Positions 51,751-60,563 of a DNA stretch of 64,000 nucleotides are shown piece by piece; the first letter of the stretch is position 1; every line of letters begins with the position of its first letter. Both the position numbers and the translations under genes were made by a program. The stretch comes from Nocardia sp. BMG111209 (lineage in GTDB: Bacteria > Actinomycetota > Actinomycetes > Mycobacteriales > Mycobacteriaceae). A model generated the notes under the pieces. The model saw nothing but the letters and a program-made list of their open reading frames with translations. It ran no database searches and was not told where the DNA came from. The stretch spans positions 682,001 through 746,000 of the forward strand of contig NZ_KB907310.1 of NCBI RefSeq assembly GCF_000381925.1, in the 5' to 3' direction.

Positions 51751-53307
51751 TCAGATGCCCAGCGGCAGGGTCAACTGCCGCATGGCCGGCCACAGGACGG
51801 GCCAGGCCGCGGTCGGCCACCGGCAGGTGTGGATCGCGACCTTGCGGTTCACCCCGGGATAGCCGAGCGGGTCGTCGAGCCGGCCGGACAGCGTCACGGT
51901 GTCGAACTGGTGCCGCAATGCCGGTGTGGCGCTGTCCAATCCGATGTAGAGCACGGTGGTGGCGATGTCCGGGGGCGGGCCGAAGAAGCCGTAACCGCGA
52001 TTGGGACTGTAGGTCGCGGGCAGGCCGTAGCGGCCGCCGAACTTCGCGAGTGCGCCTGCCTGCCAGTAGTTCTGGGCGACCAGGACGGTGTGGGCGCGCT
52101 CGTCGGCCGGCAGCGTGCGGTAGACCCCGGCGACGCCCGCGACCAGCTCCTGCCAGCCGGCCGGACCGTAGAGATCCGAGCGCAGCGCGAACTCGCCCGG
52201 CGAGGTGATCGGGTCGCGCGCCCACGACCGCGGCAGCGGCAGCGCCGCGAGCAGCGTCACGATGATCGCCAGTGAGCCCGCGACCGCGGTGAGCGTGCCG
52301 AGCCGGATCCAGCAGCGCCATCGGGTGTGGTCGAGGGCCGACAGGCCGACGGCCCCCGCGGCGAACACCGCGGGCATCAGCCCGCCGACGTAGTACGGCC
52401 GCCCGTGCCCGATCAGCACCACCGCGATCATCGACAGCGCGGTGACGAGTAGGAATCGGTAGGGCCGCAACGGTTCCCAGCGGAACAGCTGCCACAGCCC
52501 CCAGCCGCCGAGCAGTCCGCCGAGAAGCCCGGCCAGGCCGATGATCTGCGGCAGACAGGCCAGCGGCCCGCCGCCGGCGGCGTCCTGCTCGGCGCCGATC
52601 ACCCGGCTCATCGCCAGTTCCGGCCAGCCGTGCGTGGCCTGCCACCAGATGTCGGGCGCGGCGCCGGCGGCGAACACCAGCGCGCCGAGCCAGTGGGCCC
52701 GGCGCATCAGCAGCGTGCGGGGCCCGGCCACCGCCAGTCCGGCGAGCAGACAGCACCAGGTCACCGGGACCAGCCATTTCACCTGGATATCGATCGCCGC
52801 GAGCAGCCCGGCCAGGATCAGCAGCCGGTCCCGGCGGGTGCGGATCCAGCGGATCAGTAACCAGACCGTCGCCGCCTGCAGGGTGGCGTCGAGGGAGAAG
52901 GTGCTCAATTGTGCCGCCTGGGTCAGCGCGAGCGGCGAGGTGGCGTAGGCGATTCCGGCGAGTAGCTGGGCGCGCGGACCGCCGCCGAATTCGTAGGCGA
53001 TCGCCGCGCAGACGATCACGGCGAGCGCGGCCATGACGATTCCCGGCATTCGCAGCGTCACGGCCGATCCCGGCGCGATCAGGTCCGCGAATCGGGCGAG
53101 CAGCGGTAGCAGCGCGCCTTGATCGGCGTAGGCGACGGCGGGCCGCGAGCCTGCCGCGATGAAGTACAACTCGTCGCCGAAGTAGTCGTAGCGCAGACCC
53201 GGAATGGTCAATATCACCGCGGTGAATACGGCCAGAACCGTGACGCCGATGCCGCCGAACCGCACGGGCGCGGCAATGGATCGGACGCGCGGCGCGGCGT
53301 CGGACAT
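51751..53307 (-). CDS. GT39-type membrane glycosyltransferase (mannosyltransferase-like)
   Basis: 518 aa. The GDE motif is YDYFGDELYFIAAGSRPAVAYADQG near the first periplasmic loop, as in GT-C-fold ArnT/PMT-like enzymes that transfer sugar from polyprenyl phosphate outside the membrane. About 11 membrane helices up to about residue 375, then a soluble extracytoplasmic domain. Start is uncertain: ATG 53307 (MSDAAPR) has no Shine-Dalgarno, while TTG 53322 has GGGGGGA just before it. Acceptor unknown. Confidence 0.85.
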   Translation of the reverse strand: MSDAAPRVRSIAAPVRFGGIGVTVLAVFTAVILTIPGLRYDYFGDELYFIAAGSRPAVAYADQGALLPLLARFADLIAPGSAVTLRMPGIVMAALAVIVCAAIAYEFGGGPRAQLLAGIAYATSPLALTQAAQLSTFSLDATLQAATVWLLIRWIRTRRDRLLILAGLLAAIDIQVKWLVPVTWCCLLAGLAVAGPRTLLMRRAHWLGALVFAAGAAPDIWWQATHGWPELAMSRVIGAEQDAAGGGPLACLPQIIGLAGLLGGLLGGWGLWQLFRWEPLRPYRFLLVTALSMIAVVLIGHGRPYYVGGLMPAVFAAGAVGLSALDHTRWRCWIRLGTLTAVAGSLAIIVTLLAALPLPRSWARDPITSPGEFALRSDLYGPAGWQELVAGVAGVYRTLPADERAHTVLVAQNYWQAGALAKFGGRYGLPATYSPNRGYGFFGPPPDIATTVLYIGLDSATPALRHQFDTVTLSGRLDDPLGYPGVNRKVAIHTCRWPTAAWPVLWPAMRQLTLPLGI

Positions 53308-53614
53308 GGTGACGAGAACCAATGTTCCCCCCTGAAACCCGGAATTGGTCAACCGGCGAGCGTATCCGAGGGACGCAGCCGGGTACCAGTACGTTTAAAT
53401 GGGATTTATTTCACATTTTCCTCGGCATTTGCCGGCTCTGTTCCGGATCGTATCGGCTGAGCCGGCGGTAGCCCGAGCCCCCAGTTCGAGGGCTACCGCT
53501 GTCGCTCGACGAAAGGCCCGCGCGTGTCGTCCTGTCGTGTGGCACCGCGGGGAGGGCCTAGGGTGGGTGCCGTGCGAGGGCCGGGAGCGCCCTCACCCGA
53601 CGGAGAGGAGCCCG
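53308..53614. other. 307-bp intergenic region
   Basis: No gene. Divergent promoter region of the glycosyltransferase and the lipoprotein. It contains an AT-rich patch at 53391-53424 (GTTTAAATGGG, ATTTATTTCACATTTTCC), the inverted repeat CGGTAGCCC (53466-53474) / GGGCTACCG (53490-53498) and TAGGGT at 53559-53564, a -10 candidate for the lipoprotein. Confidence 0.55.
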
Positions 53615-54034
53615 GTGCGCCGCCCGCTGTTCATCGTGTCTCTACTGGCCTGTGCCGCAATGGCGATGCCGCTGACCGCGTGCTCGCACGCGGCCGACGA
53701 TTCGGGGTCCGCCCGTGCGGCATCACCTCAGGAAGGCGCCGGTCCGGCCGCCGATGAAGGGATATTGAAGGTGCAGGCCACCACCGGCGCCGAGAAGTTC
53801 CCGGCCTCGGGACTCGGTGTCGGAGTGTCGAAATGCGATTCCAGCGCGTCGCTGACGACCCTCACCACCGCGGGCCACGAGGGCGCCGCGACCCACAATC
53901 TGCCCGGGGGTTGCTACCAGGTGGCGGCCACGGGTGTGCCGTCCGGCTGCATGCTCGGCAGTCCGTCGCCGGTGAAAGTCGATGTCACACCGGGTAATAC
54001 GAGTACCGCCAGCTTCCAGCTGAAGTGCGCCTGA
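53615..54034 (+). CDS. Small secreted lipoprotein, 139 aa
   Basis: Signal peptide RRPLFIVSLLACAAMAMPLTACS with lipobox LTAC. The mature protein is Ser/Thr/Gly/Ala rich with GLGVGVSKCDSSASL, GGCYQVAATGVPSGCMLG and a final C, four cysteines in all, so two disulfides are likely. No family recognised. GTG 53615 has GGAGAGGAG 8 nt upstream. Role unknown. Confidence 0.75.
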   Translation: MRRPLFIVSLLACAAMAMPLTACSHAADDSGSARAASPQEGAGPAADEGILKVQATTGAEKFPASGLGVGVSKCDSSASLTTLTTAGHEGAATHNLPGGCYQVAATGVPSGCMLGSPSPVKVDVTPGNTSTASFQLKCA

Positions 54035-54116
54035 CCTGAGAACCCTTGTCGCCGGGCGGTTTCGGATTCCGTCCGGCGTCGGGTTGCGGATCATGCCGGG
54101 TCACCCGGCGGTTCGG

Positions 54117-55292
54117 TCAGCGCGCGTTCAGTTCGGCCAGGCGGAACGCCTGGGCCCGGCGTAGCGCCGGAACCCGGGCCGCGGTGCGAATCGCGGTGTT
54201 GCGCAATGCCCTTCCGGTCGTCGACCGGATGGTGGCGAGCCGGGTCATCCGGTCGGTGAAGGCGACCACGCCGAGCGCGATCGGGCGGCGGGTCCGCTCG
54301 TACTCGTCGAGCAGGGTCGCGGATTCGCCGCGCAGCACCCGGGCCAGTAGCGCGCCGAGGGCGGCGCCGTCCTGGATGCCGGTGTTCATGCCCTGGCCGC
54401 CGGCCGGGCTGTGCACATGGGCGGCATCGCCGGCCAGGAAGATCCGGCCCGCCCGGTAGTGGTCGGCGAGCCGGTGGTGGACCCGGAACCGGGAACTCCA
54501 CATCACCTCGGTCACCGTGGCGCCCGAACCGGGACGGCAGTCGTCGATGATGTCCTGCACGGAATCGCGATCCGGATGTTCCGGCGGGGTGGCGGTCACG
54601 GTCGCCACCACGCGATAGCGGTCGCCGTGCTCGTCCGGTAGCGGCGCGACCACTGCCAGGCCCTGGGGCGCCAGGGTCAGGGTGGCCTCGGTGCGCGGGT
54701 CGGGCCAGCTCATCCGCACATCGGCGAGGACGAACGATTCGGCGTAACTGTCCCCGGTGAAGCCGATACCCGCCGCCTCCCGGGTATGGCTGTGCATCCC
54801 GTCCGCGCCGATCACGTAGTCCGCGCGGATCGTGCCGGGCGTGCCGTCGGCGTCGCGGTATTCGACGGTGACGGCACGGTCGTCCTGCGTGACTCCGGTG
54901 ACCTCGCAATGCCGGTGCACCCGGCCGCCGGCCCGCTCGAGCCGCCGCAGCAGGACGGCCTCGGTGTCGTTCTGCCCGAGCATCACCGTGAACGGGAACG
55001 GTGTCGGGAGCCGGTCGAAGGAGAGCCGGGCCAGCACCCGATTGCCGTCGCGGAAGCTGAACCCGGGGACGACGAGACCCCGTTCGCACAGCTCCGCGGC
55101 GACGTCGTACGCGCTGAGCACCTCGAGGGTGCGGGCATGGATCACGCAGGCGCGGGAGGTGTTCTCCCCCTCGGCGAGGCGGTCCAGCAGGACGACCTCG
55201 ACGCCGGCGTCGGCGAGGGCGATCGCGGCGGTGAGGCCGGTCGGCCCGGCCCCTGCGACGACGACGGATGCGGTGGCGGGAATGGTGCTCAC
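54117..55292 (-). CDS. FAD-dependent aromatic-ring monooxygenase
   Basis: 391 aa, PheA/TetX/rifampicin-monooxygenase-type class A flavoenzyme. FAD Rossmann motif VVVAGAGPTGLTAAIALADAGVEVVLLDR; IGADGMHSHTREAAGI (DG motif); and GDAAHVHSPAGGQGMNTGIQDGAALG (ribityl/GD motif). Lacks the thioredoxin-like C-terminal domain of phenol hydroxylases. Likely modifies an aromatic compound or antibiotic. Divergent from a TetR gene with an exceptionally long shared inverted repeat, so it is the probable target of that repressor. GTG 55292 has GAGGAG upstream. Confidence 0.9.
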   Translation of the reverse strand: MSTIPATASVVVAGAGPTGLTAAIALADAGVEVVLLDRLAEGENTSRACVIHARTLEVLSAYDVAAELCERGLVVPGFSFRDGNRVLARLSFDRLPTPFPFTVMLGQNDTEAVLLRRLERAGGRVHRHCEVTGVTQDDRAVTVEYRDADGTPGTIRADYVIGADGMHSHTREAAGIGFTGDSYAESFVLADVRMSWPDPRTEATLTLAPQGLAVVAPLPDEHGDRYRVVATVTATPPEHPDRDSVQDIIDDCRPGSGATVTEVMWSSRFRVHHRLADHYRAGRIFLAGDAAHVHSPAGGQGMNTGIQDGAALGALLARVLRGESATLLDEYERTRRPIALGVVAFTDRMTRLATIRSTTGRALRNTAIRTAARVPALRRAQAFRLAELNAR

Positions 55293-55308
55293 GACGACTC
55301 CTCGGTTT

Positions 55309-55397
55309 TGCCAACATCTGTAGGCCAACGTTTGTTGACTTCACGGTAGAACGACCCGGGTGCAATGTCAACGGATGTTGGCCTACAGTTGTTGGCA
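55309..55397. promoter_or_regulatory. Two 31-bp inverted operator arms between monooxygenase and tetR
   Basis: Arm 1 at 55309-55339 and arm 2 at 55367-55397 are inverted copies with 27 of 31 positions matching, separated by 27 nt. Each has core CAAC-4-GTTG (55326-55337 and 55370-55381) and a second GCCAAC/GTTGGC box, so two TetR dimers could sit on each. Arm 2 runs into the tetR start codon and covers its -10 box. Confidence 0.75.
55384..55389 (+). promoter_or_regulatory. -10 hexamer TACAGT, leaderless start for tetR
   Basis: TACAGT ends 7 nt before ATG 55397 inside operator arm 2; no Shine-Dalgarno. Confidence 0.6.
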
Positions 55398-55993
55398 TGA
55401 GCTCCGAACCGATCTCCCCGGCCGCCGAGTCGCCCGTGCGGCGGTCCGACGCCACCCGCGCCGCCATCCTCGAGGCGGCGCGGCGGCGGTTCGCCGAGGA
55501 CGGGTACCGCAAGGCCACCATCCGGGCCATCGCCGCCGACGCCGGCATCGATCCCTCGATGGTGATGCGCTACTACGGCAACAAGGAGGGGCTGTTCGCG
55601 GCCGCCGCCGATGTCGATCTGGCCATTCCGGATCTGGCGACGGTCTCGCCGGAGACGTTGGGCGAGTTGGTGATCCGGCACTTCCTGACGCTGTGGGAGA
55701 CGCCGCCGGGTGACGAGGTGCTGCAGACGCTGCTGCGGTCGGCGGTCACCGACGACGTCGTCGGCGACCGGGTCCGGCAGGTGTTCTCCGGACAGGTGAT
55801 GCCCGCGGTGCTGCGGATCGGCGATCCGGCCGACGCCCCGCGCCGGGCGGGGCTCATGGTGACCCAGTTGCTCGGTATCTCGTTGTGCCGGTACGTATTG
55901 CGCATTCCGCCGGTGGTCGCGCTGACCACCGGGCAACTCGTGGCCGATGTCGCCCCGACCCTGCAGCGCTATCTGACCTCGACGCCGGTGTGA
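55397..55993 (+). CDS. TetR-family repressor of the divergent monooxygenase
   Basis: 198 aa. Helix-turn-helix about 16-62 (ATRAAILEAARRRFAEDGYRKATIRAIAADAGIDPSMVMRYYGNKEGLFAAA), then a C-terminal TetR_C-type domain. ATG 55397 lies at the edge of the long operator, and a leaderless start fits. Probably autoregulates and represses the monooxygenase. Ligand unknown (substrate of the enzyme is a reasonable guess). Confidence 0.92.
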   Translation: MSSEPISPAAESPVRRSDATRAAILEAARRRFAEDGYRKATIRAIAADAGIDPSMVMRYYGNKEGLFAAAADVDLAIPDLATVSPETLGELVIRHFLTLWETPPGDEVLQTLLRSAVTDDVVGDRVRQVFSGQVMPAVLRIGDPADAPRRAGLMVTQLLGISLCRYVLRIPPVVALTTGQLVADVAPTLQRYLTSTPV

Positions 55994-56027
55994 TCGGTTG
56001 CCGAATTACCGTGCACCGCAATGAGAT

Positions 56028-56819
56028 TCAGCGCGGGGCGAGGTACAGGGTCTGGGTGCCGCGGCCGATCGGCCCGCGCTCGTCGAACAGCCGCGATTCG
56101 GCCAGCCCGATTCCGGTGCGCTCCGGATAGGTGGTCGCGTCGAGGCACACCCATTCCCCGGCCGGTTCCCGGTGCAGCGTGACGGTGAGATCGGTGTTGA
56201 TGAAAAGGTATCGGTCCCAATCGAGTACCGCGCTGACCCCGTTGCCCGAATCGGCCGCGGCCAGCGCGCGTTCCAGGGGGCTGGGCACCGTGCCCGCGAC
56301 GATCGGATACCGCAGCCGGATCCAGCACACCGCGGGCCCGGCCGTCCGGAACGAGCCGGAGACGAAGCGGTAGTCGATGCCGGTGTGGAAGCCGATCGGC
56401 TGATCGGACGGGAATTGCGCACGCTCGGTGACCGTTTCGGGTCCGGGGTGCCCGCCGGCCGGTAGCGATTCGGCCGGCAGATCGAGTTCCGGCTCCGCCG
56501 TGCGCAGGCGCCAGGCGTGGGCCGTGAGCACCGGTCCACGCTCGGAACTCAATGTGGCGGTGAGCAGTTCGACATTGCGGCCGGGGCGCAGCACGCGCGT
56601 CTCGGCGGTCAGCGGCGCGATCGGCACCGGACCGAGGATCTCCACCGCCACGCGTCCGATCCGGAAGCCCTCCCGCGGCGCACAGCGCTCCAGCACATGT
56701 GCGAGCAGCGCCGACGGCGGCCCGGCGTGCTGTGCGTCCGGCGACCACGGTCCGCGCGTGAGTTCGGTCGATTCGAACCTGTTCGGATCCGCCGGATCCG
56801 GGAGGTAGAAAGCGTCCAT
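56028..56819 (-). CDS. Acyl-CoA thioesterase, double-hotdog (TesB-like)
   Basis: 263 aa with two tandem hotdog domains. RGPWSPDAQHAGPPSALLAHVLERC in the first half and LFINTDLTVTLHREPAGEWVCLDATTYPERTGIGLAESRLFDERGPIGRGTQTLYL in the second match the thioesterase-like (PF13622) group common in mycobacteria and Nocardia. Hydrolyses acyl-CoA of unknown chain length. Monocistronic; CGAGGG lies upstream of ATG 56819. Confidence 0.85.
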   Translation of the reverse strand: MDAFYLPDPADPNRFESTELTRGPWSPDAQHAGPPSALLAHVLERCAPREGFRIGRVAVEILGPVPIAPLTAETRVLRPGRNVELLTATLSSERGPVLTAHAWRLRTAEPELDLPAESLPAGGHPGPETVTERAQFPSDQPIGFHTGIDYRFVSGSFRTAGPAVCWIRLRYPIVAGTVPSPLERALAAADSGNGVSAVLDWDRYLFINTDLTVTLHREPAGEWVCLDATTYPERTGIGLAESRLFDERGPIGRGTQTLYLAPR

Positions 56820-56857
56820 AGTGCCCTCGAACCTACGGGAGCATCCGGACAGAAAAA

Positions 56858-56889
56858 TGGCCCGGGCCGATTTTCATCGGCCCGGGCCA
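56858..56889 (-). terminator. Intrinsic terminator of tRNA-Arg
   Basis: TGGCCCGGGCCGA (56858-56870), 6-nt loop, TCGGCCCGGGCCA (56877-56889): perfect 13-bp stem. On the minus strand it is followed by TTTTTCT, a real U-run, 11 nt after the tRNA-Arg 3' end. Confidence 0.85.
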
Positions 56890-56899
56890 CTGTCACCTG

Positions 56900-56972
56900 T
56901 GCCCTCGGCAGGATTCGAACCTGCGGCCTTTTGCTCCGGAGGCAAACGCTCTATCCCCTGAGCTACGAGGGC
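56900..56972 (-). tRNA. tRNA-Arg (anticodon CCG)
   Basis: 73 nt. Acceptor GCCCTCG/CGAGGGC, D-arm with AGGGGATA loop, anticodon stem-loop TTTGC-CTCCGGA-GCAAA giving CCG, T-arm GCAGG-TTCGAAT-CCTGC, discriminator A. CCA is not encoded. Lies about 1.9 kb from argS, the synthetase that charges it. Confidence 0.95.
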
Positions 56973-57074
56973 TGGGTGGACCCGCTCGTCACACCGTTCT
57001 CACGTCGTCCGATCGGGCTTCGAAAGCCTATCGTATTCGGCGGCGTGCACCAAAAAACGGGTCCGACCTGGTGA

Positions 57075-57776
57075 TCAACTCATCGGCAGGGGAGTGGCGC
57101 CGCGTGTGGTGAGCATCCCCGAGATGAGTTGCATCTCACTGGTCTGGCTGGCGCTCATGCTGTTGGCCAGTGTGCGCACGGCGTCGGTGACGGCGTGGTT
57201 CATCCCGTAGTCGATCATCGGCACCCCGCCCTGGTGGTGCCGCAGCATCAGCTGGAGGAACAGCGTGTCCTCGGCGACGCCGGTCGACGTGCGCAGTTTC
57301 TCCATCTCCTGATCGTTCGCCATCCCGGGCATGGTGGCGACGGGACCGGACATGCTGTGCGAGGCGCCGTGGTCGTGCCCGCTCATCGGGTCGGACATCC
57401 AGGCCATGTATTCGCCGTTGCCGAGCAGCGGTTTGCCCCACAGTTGCAGCCAGCCCTGCATCCGGCCCACCTGGTTCTGCTGGGTGGTCACGATGTCGTA
57501 GGCGAGCCGCTTCACGTCCGGATCGGAACCGCCGGACAGTTCGAACGCGGCCATCTGCACCGCCTGGGTGTGGTGCACCGACATGTCCTGGCAGAAGCCG
57601 ACGTCCACCACGCTGGGCGCGGCGTCGTCACCCTTGTCCTGCAACGGGATCCGGGCGATGAGGCCGATGGCGAAACCCGCCAGCAGCAGCCCGACCGCGG
57701 CGAGGACCAGCAGTGCGGTCCGCTGCCGCCCGGCGGGGTGGCCGGGGGCAGCGGTCGTGACGTCGTCGTCGGTCAT
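57075..57776 (-). CDS. DUF305 membrane-anchored protein
   Basis: 233 aa. One N-terminal membrane helix (about 20-43), then a DUF305 domain outside: FCQDMSVHHTQAVQMAAFEL and, later, LMLRHHQGGVPMIDYGMNHAV, the two His-His/Met pairs of this ferritin-like family, often copper- or metal-associated. Between them lies a Met/His/Gly-rich loop (MSGHDHGASHSMSG). ATG directly follows the TAG of DUF3105 (TAGATG). Confidence 0.88.
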   Translation of the reverse strand: MTDDDVTTAAPGHPAGRQRTALLVLAAVGLLLAGFAIGLIARIPLQDKGDDAAPSVVDVGFCQDMSVHHTQAVQMAAFELSGGSDPDVKRLAYDIVTTQQNQVGRMQGWLQLWGKPLLGNGEYMAWMSDPMSGHDHGASHSMSGPVATMPGMANDQEMEKLRTSTGVAEDTLFLQLMLRHHQGGVPMIDYGMNHAVTDAVRTLANSMSASQTSEMQLISGMLTTRGATPLPMS

Positions 57777-58733
57777 CTACTGATTCGCCCCGGGCTCGGC
57801 CGGTGCGGGCTGCGCCGGTACCGGTTGGGCCGGTACGGGCTGGCCCGGCTGACCGGGGACGCCGCCGGGTACACCCGGCATGCCCGGCAGCCCGGGAATG
57901 CCACCGGGCAGCCCCGGGATGCCGCCGCCCGCGCCGCCGCTGAGCTCGGTCTGATCCTGGTTGAGGCCCTTGCCGTCCATCGGGATCGCGGTCGGTCCCG
58001 GCGGGGTGGGATCGAACGGCGGCGGATTGTCCACGTTGAAGGTCGGATTCGCGCAGTCCGCGCCCACCTCGGGATAGACGCCGTACTGGTTCAGCCGCAG
58101 CGCGCTGATGAACTCGCCGACCCGCTTGTCGTCGGCGTCGCCGAGCTTCAGCTGATGACCCCAGGACTGCAGCGAGACCGCCGAGTCCAGGCCGGGATAC
58201 GGCGACATCAGCATGTAGGGCTTGCCCTGTACCTGCTGCTTCAGCGTGTCGAGCGCGCCGCCTGCGACCTTGTCCGGGTTGTAGGCGATCCAGACCGCGC
58301 CGTGTTCCAGTGCGTGCACCGCGTTCTCGGTGCGGATGGCCTTGCCGTAGACCTTGCCGGTGCAGTCGGCCCACGAGGCGTCGTGCGGACCGCCGAACGG
58401 CGGGCTCTGGTCGTAGGCGACCCGCTGGGTCGCGCTGACGTGCAGCGCGCCCTTGTACTCCTTGGTGACCACGCCCGGGATCTGCAGCGAGGGATCCTTC
58501 TTCTGCGCGGTCGGGGTGAACTTCTCCGCGTCGGCCTTCTTCTGGTACATCGGTACCAGATAGACCGCCAGCGCGGCGATCAGCGCGATGATCACCACGG
58601 CAGCGCCGATGGTCGGCCAGGGGATCTGACGCTTGTCGGGTAGCTTGGCCCCGCCGCCGCCGGCCTTGCGCGAAGGTGACGATTTCGCGGCGGCGCGAAT
58701 CGCCTTGGCCGATTTGGCGCTGGTGTTCGGCAT
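57777..58733 (-). CDS. DUF3105 protein with collagen-like tail
   Basis: 318 aa. Lys/Ser/Arg-rich cytosolic N-terminus, one membrane helix (about 38-62), then the DUF3105 domain (HVSATQRVAYDQSPPFGGPHDASWADCTGKVY, HALEHGAVWIAY), with conserved His/Cys. The last about 65 residues are a Gly-Pro-rich tail with GGIPGLPGGIPGLPGMPGVPGGVPG-type repeats and PAQPVPAQPAPAEPG. DUF3105 and DUF305 commonly occur together in actinomycetes; a role with copper or another metal outside the membrane is likely but unproven. Confidence 0.87.
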   Translation of the reverse strand: MPNTSAKSAKAIRAAAKSSPSRKAGGGGAKLPDKRQIPWPTIGAAVVIIALIAALAVYLVPMYQKKADAEKFTPTAQKKDPSLQIPGVVTKEYKGALHVSATQRVAYDQSPPFGGPHDASWADCTGKVYGKAIRTENAVHALEHGAVWIAYNPDKVAGGALDTLKQQVQGKPYMLMSPYPGLDSAVSLQSWGHQLKLGDADDKRVGEFISALRLNQYGVYPEVGADCANPTFNVDNPPPFDPTPPGPTAIPMDGKGLNQDQTELSGGAGGGIPGLPGGIPGLPGMPGVPGGVPGQPGQPVPAQPVPAQPAPAEPGANQ

Positions 58734-58881
58734 CGCTTCTGTGCTGCCTCTCGAATGTGCTCTCTGGAGTGCTCGGACAATCCGCGGTGCGGCAACGCGG
58801 TGCTGCCGGCCGTGCCCGGGCGGTCGCCCGGGAGGTGGCCGCTGGCAGCGCCCACCTGCTCAGACCATAGGATAGAGACTC

Positions 58882-60540
58882 GTGACTCCAGCTGACCTTG
58901 CAGATCTCCTTCGCGCTACGGCCGCGAAGGTGCTTGTCGAACGCGGATCGGACCCCACGGTCCTGCCCGACGAGGTCAAAGTGGAGCGCCCGCGCAATCC
59001 CGAGCACGGCGACTACGCCACCAATCTGGCCATGCAGGTGGCCAAGAAAGCGGGCCTGAACCCGCGTGAGCTGGCCACCGCGCTCGCCGCGGCGCTGGCC
59101 ACCGCCGACGGTATCGAGACCGCCGAGGTCGCCGGGCCCGGCTTCCTGAACATCCGGCTGGCCGCGGCCGCACAGGGCGCGATCGTGGCCCGGATCCTCG
59201 CCGAGGGGGCGGATTACGGCGGCGCCGACAGCCTCGGCGGCACCCGGATCAACCTGGAGTTCGTCTCCGCGAATCCGACCGGCCCGATCCACCTCGGTGG
59301 TACCCGCTGGGCCTCGGTCGGCGACGCGCTGGGCCGGATCCTGGCCGCGCAGGGCGCGGATGTCACCCGGGAGTACTACTTCAACGACAACGGCGCGCAG
59401 ATCGACCGGTTCGCCAACTCGCTGGTCGCCGCCGCGACCGGGCAGCCGACGCCGGAGGACGGCTACGCGGGCGCGTACATCGAGGAGATCGCGGGCACCA
59501 TCGTCGCCGCGCATCCGCAGGCGCCGGAACTGCCGGCCGGCGAGCGGCACGAGTTGTTCCGCCGCGAGGGCGTCGAGCTGATGTTCGCGCACATCAGGCA
59601 GACCCTGCACGAGTTCGGCACCGACTTCGACGTCTACTTCAACGAGAGCTCGCTGTTCGCCTCGGGCGCGGTCGAGCAGGCCGTGGCGCAGTTGAAGACG
59701 TCGGGCAAGCTGTACGAGAAGGACGGCGCCTGGTGGCTGGCCTCCACCGAATACGGCGACGACAAGGACCGCGTGGTCATCAAGAGCGACGGCACCTCCG
59801 CCTATATCGCCGGTGACATCGCCTATTTCCAGAACAAGCGCGGCCGCGGTTTCGACCTGTGCATCTACATGCTCGGCGCCGACCACCACGGTTACATCGG
59901 CCGGTTGAAGGCCGCCGCGGCCGCCTTCGGCGACGATCCGGACACCGTGGAGGTGCTGATCGGCCAGATGGTGAATCTGGTCCGCGACGGCCGCTCGGTC
60001 AAGATGAGCAAGCGGGCCGGCACCGTGGTCACCCTGGACGATCTGGTCGAGATCATCGGCGTGGACGCCGCGCGCTACGCGCTGGTCCGCAGTTCGGTCA
60101 ACTCCGGTATCGATATCGATCTGGACCTGTGGACCAAGCAGAGCAACGAGAATCCGGTGTACTACGTGCAATACGCGCACGCCCGTACCTCGGCCGTGGC
60201 CCGCAATGCCGCGGAATTCGAATTCGCCGGTGTCGCAGCCGATTACGGCCTGCTGACCGCCGACGAGGAGGGTGAACTGATCCGCACCCTGGGCGAGTAC
60301 CCGGCGATCGTCGCGGGCGCCGCCGCGCTGCGCGAACCGCACCGGGTCGCACGCTATCTGGAGGAACTGGCCGGCGCGTACCACCGTTTCCAGACCAACA
60401 AGACGCTGCGCATCCTGCCGAAGGACGACGATCCGGTGACCCCGGTGAACGCCGCCCGGCTGGAGCTGGTCGGCGCCGCGCGGCAGGTCCTGGCCAACGG
60501 CCTCGGGCTGCTCGGTGTCGGTGCCCCGGAACGCATGTGA
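58882..60540 (+). CDS. argS: Arginyl-tRNA synthetase
   Basis: 552 aa class I synthetase charging tRNA-Arg. N-terminal Arg-specific domain; [25 protein letters not shown] (HIGH-type, HLGG); KMSKRAG (KMSK); C-terminal anticodon-binding region with [17 protein letters not shown] and a DALR-type end [15 protein letters not shown] 58882 with near-leaderless TAGGAT 8 nt upstream. First gene of an operon with lysA, hom and thrC, in the mycobacterial order. Confidence 0.96.
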   Translation: MTPADLADLLRATAAKVLVERGSDPTVLPDEVKVERPRNPEHGDYATNLAMQVAKKAGLNPRELATALAAALATADGIETAEVAGPGFLNIRLAAAAQGAIVARILAEGADYGGADSLGGTRINLEFVSANPTGPIHLGGTRWASVGDALGRILAAQGADVTREYYFNDNGAQIDRFANSLVAAATGQPTPEDGYAGAYIEEIAGTIVAAHPQAPELPAGERHELFRREGVELMFAHIRQTLHEFGTDFDVYFNESSLFASGAVEQAVAQLKTSGKLYEKDGAWWLASTEYGDDKDRVVIKSDGTSAYIAGDIAYFQNKRGRGFDLCIYMLGADHHGYIGRLKAAAAAFGDDPDTVEVLIGQMVNLVRDGRSVKMSKRAGTVVTLDDLVEIIGVDAARYALVRSSVNSGIDIDLDLWTKQSNENPVYYVQYAHARTSAVARNAAEFEFAGVAADYGLLTADEEGELIRTLGEYPAIVAGAAALREPHRVARYLEELAGAYHRFQTNKTLRILPKDDDPVTPVNAARLELVGAARQVLANGLGLLGVGAPERM

Positions 60541-60563
60541 GCCTGAAGGAGAAAGGACCGACC

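Noticed and set aside
57628..60384. Long antisense frame over argS, DUF305 and DUF3105
   Set aside because: Covers real genes on both strands; no recognisable domain; GC-bias artefact.
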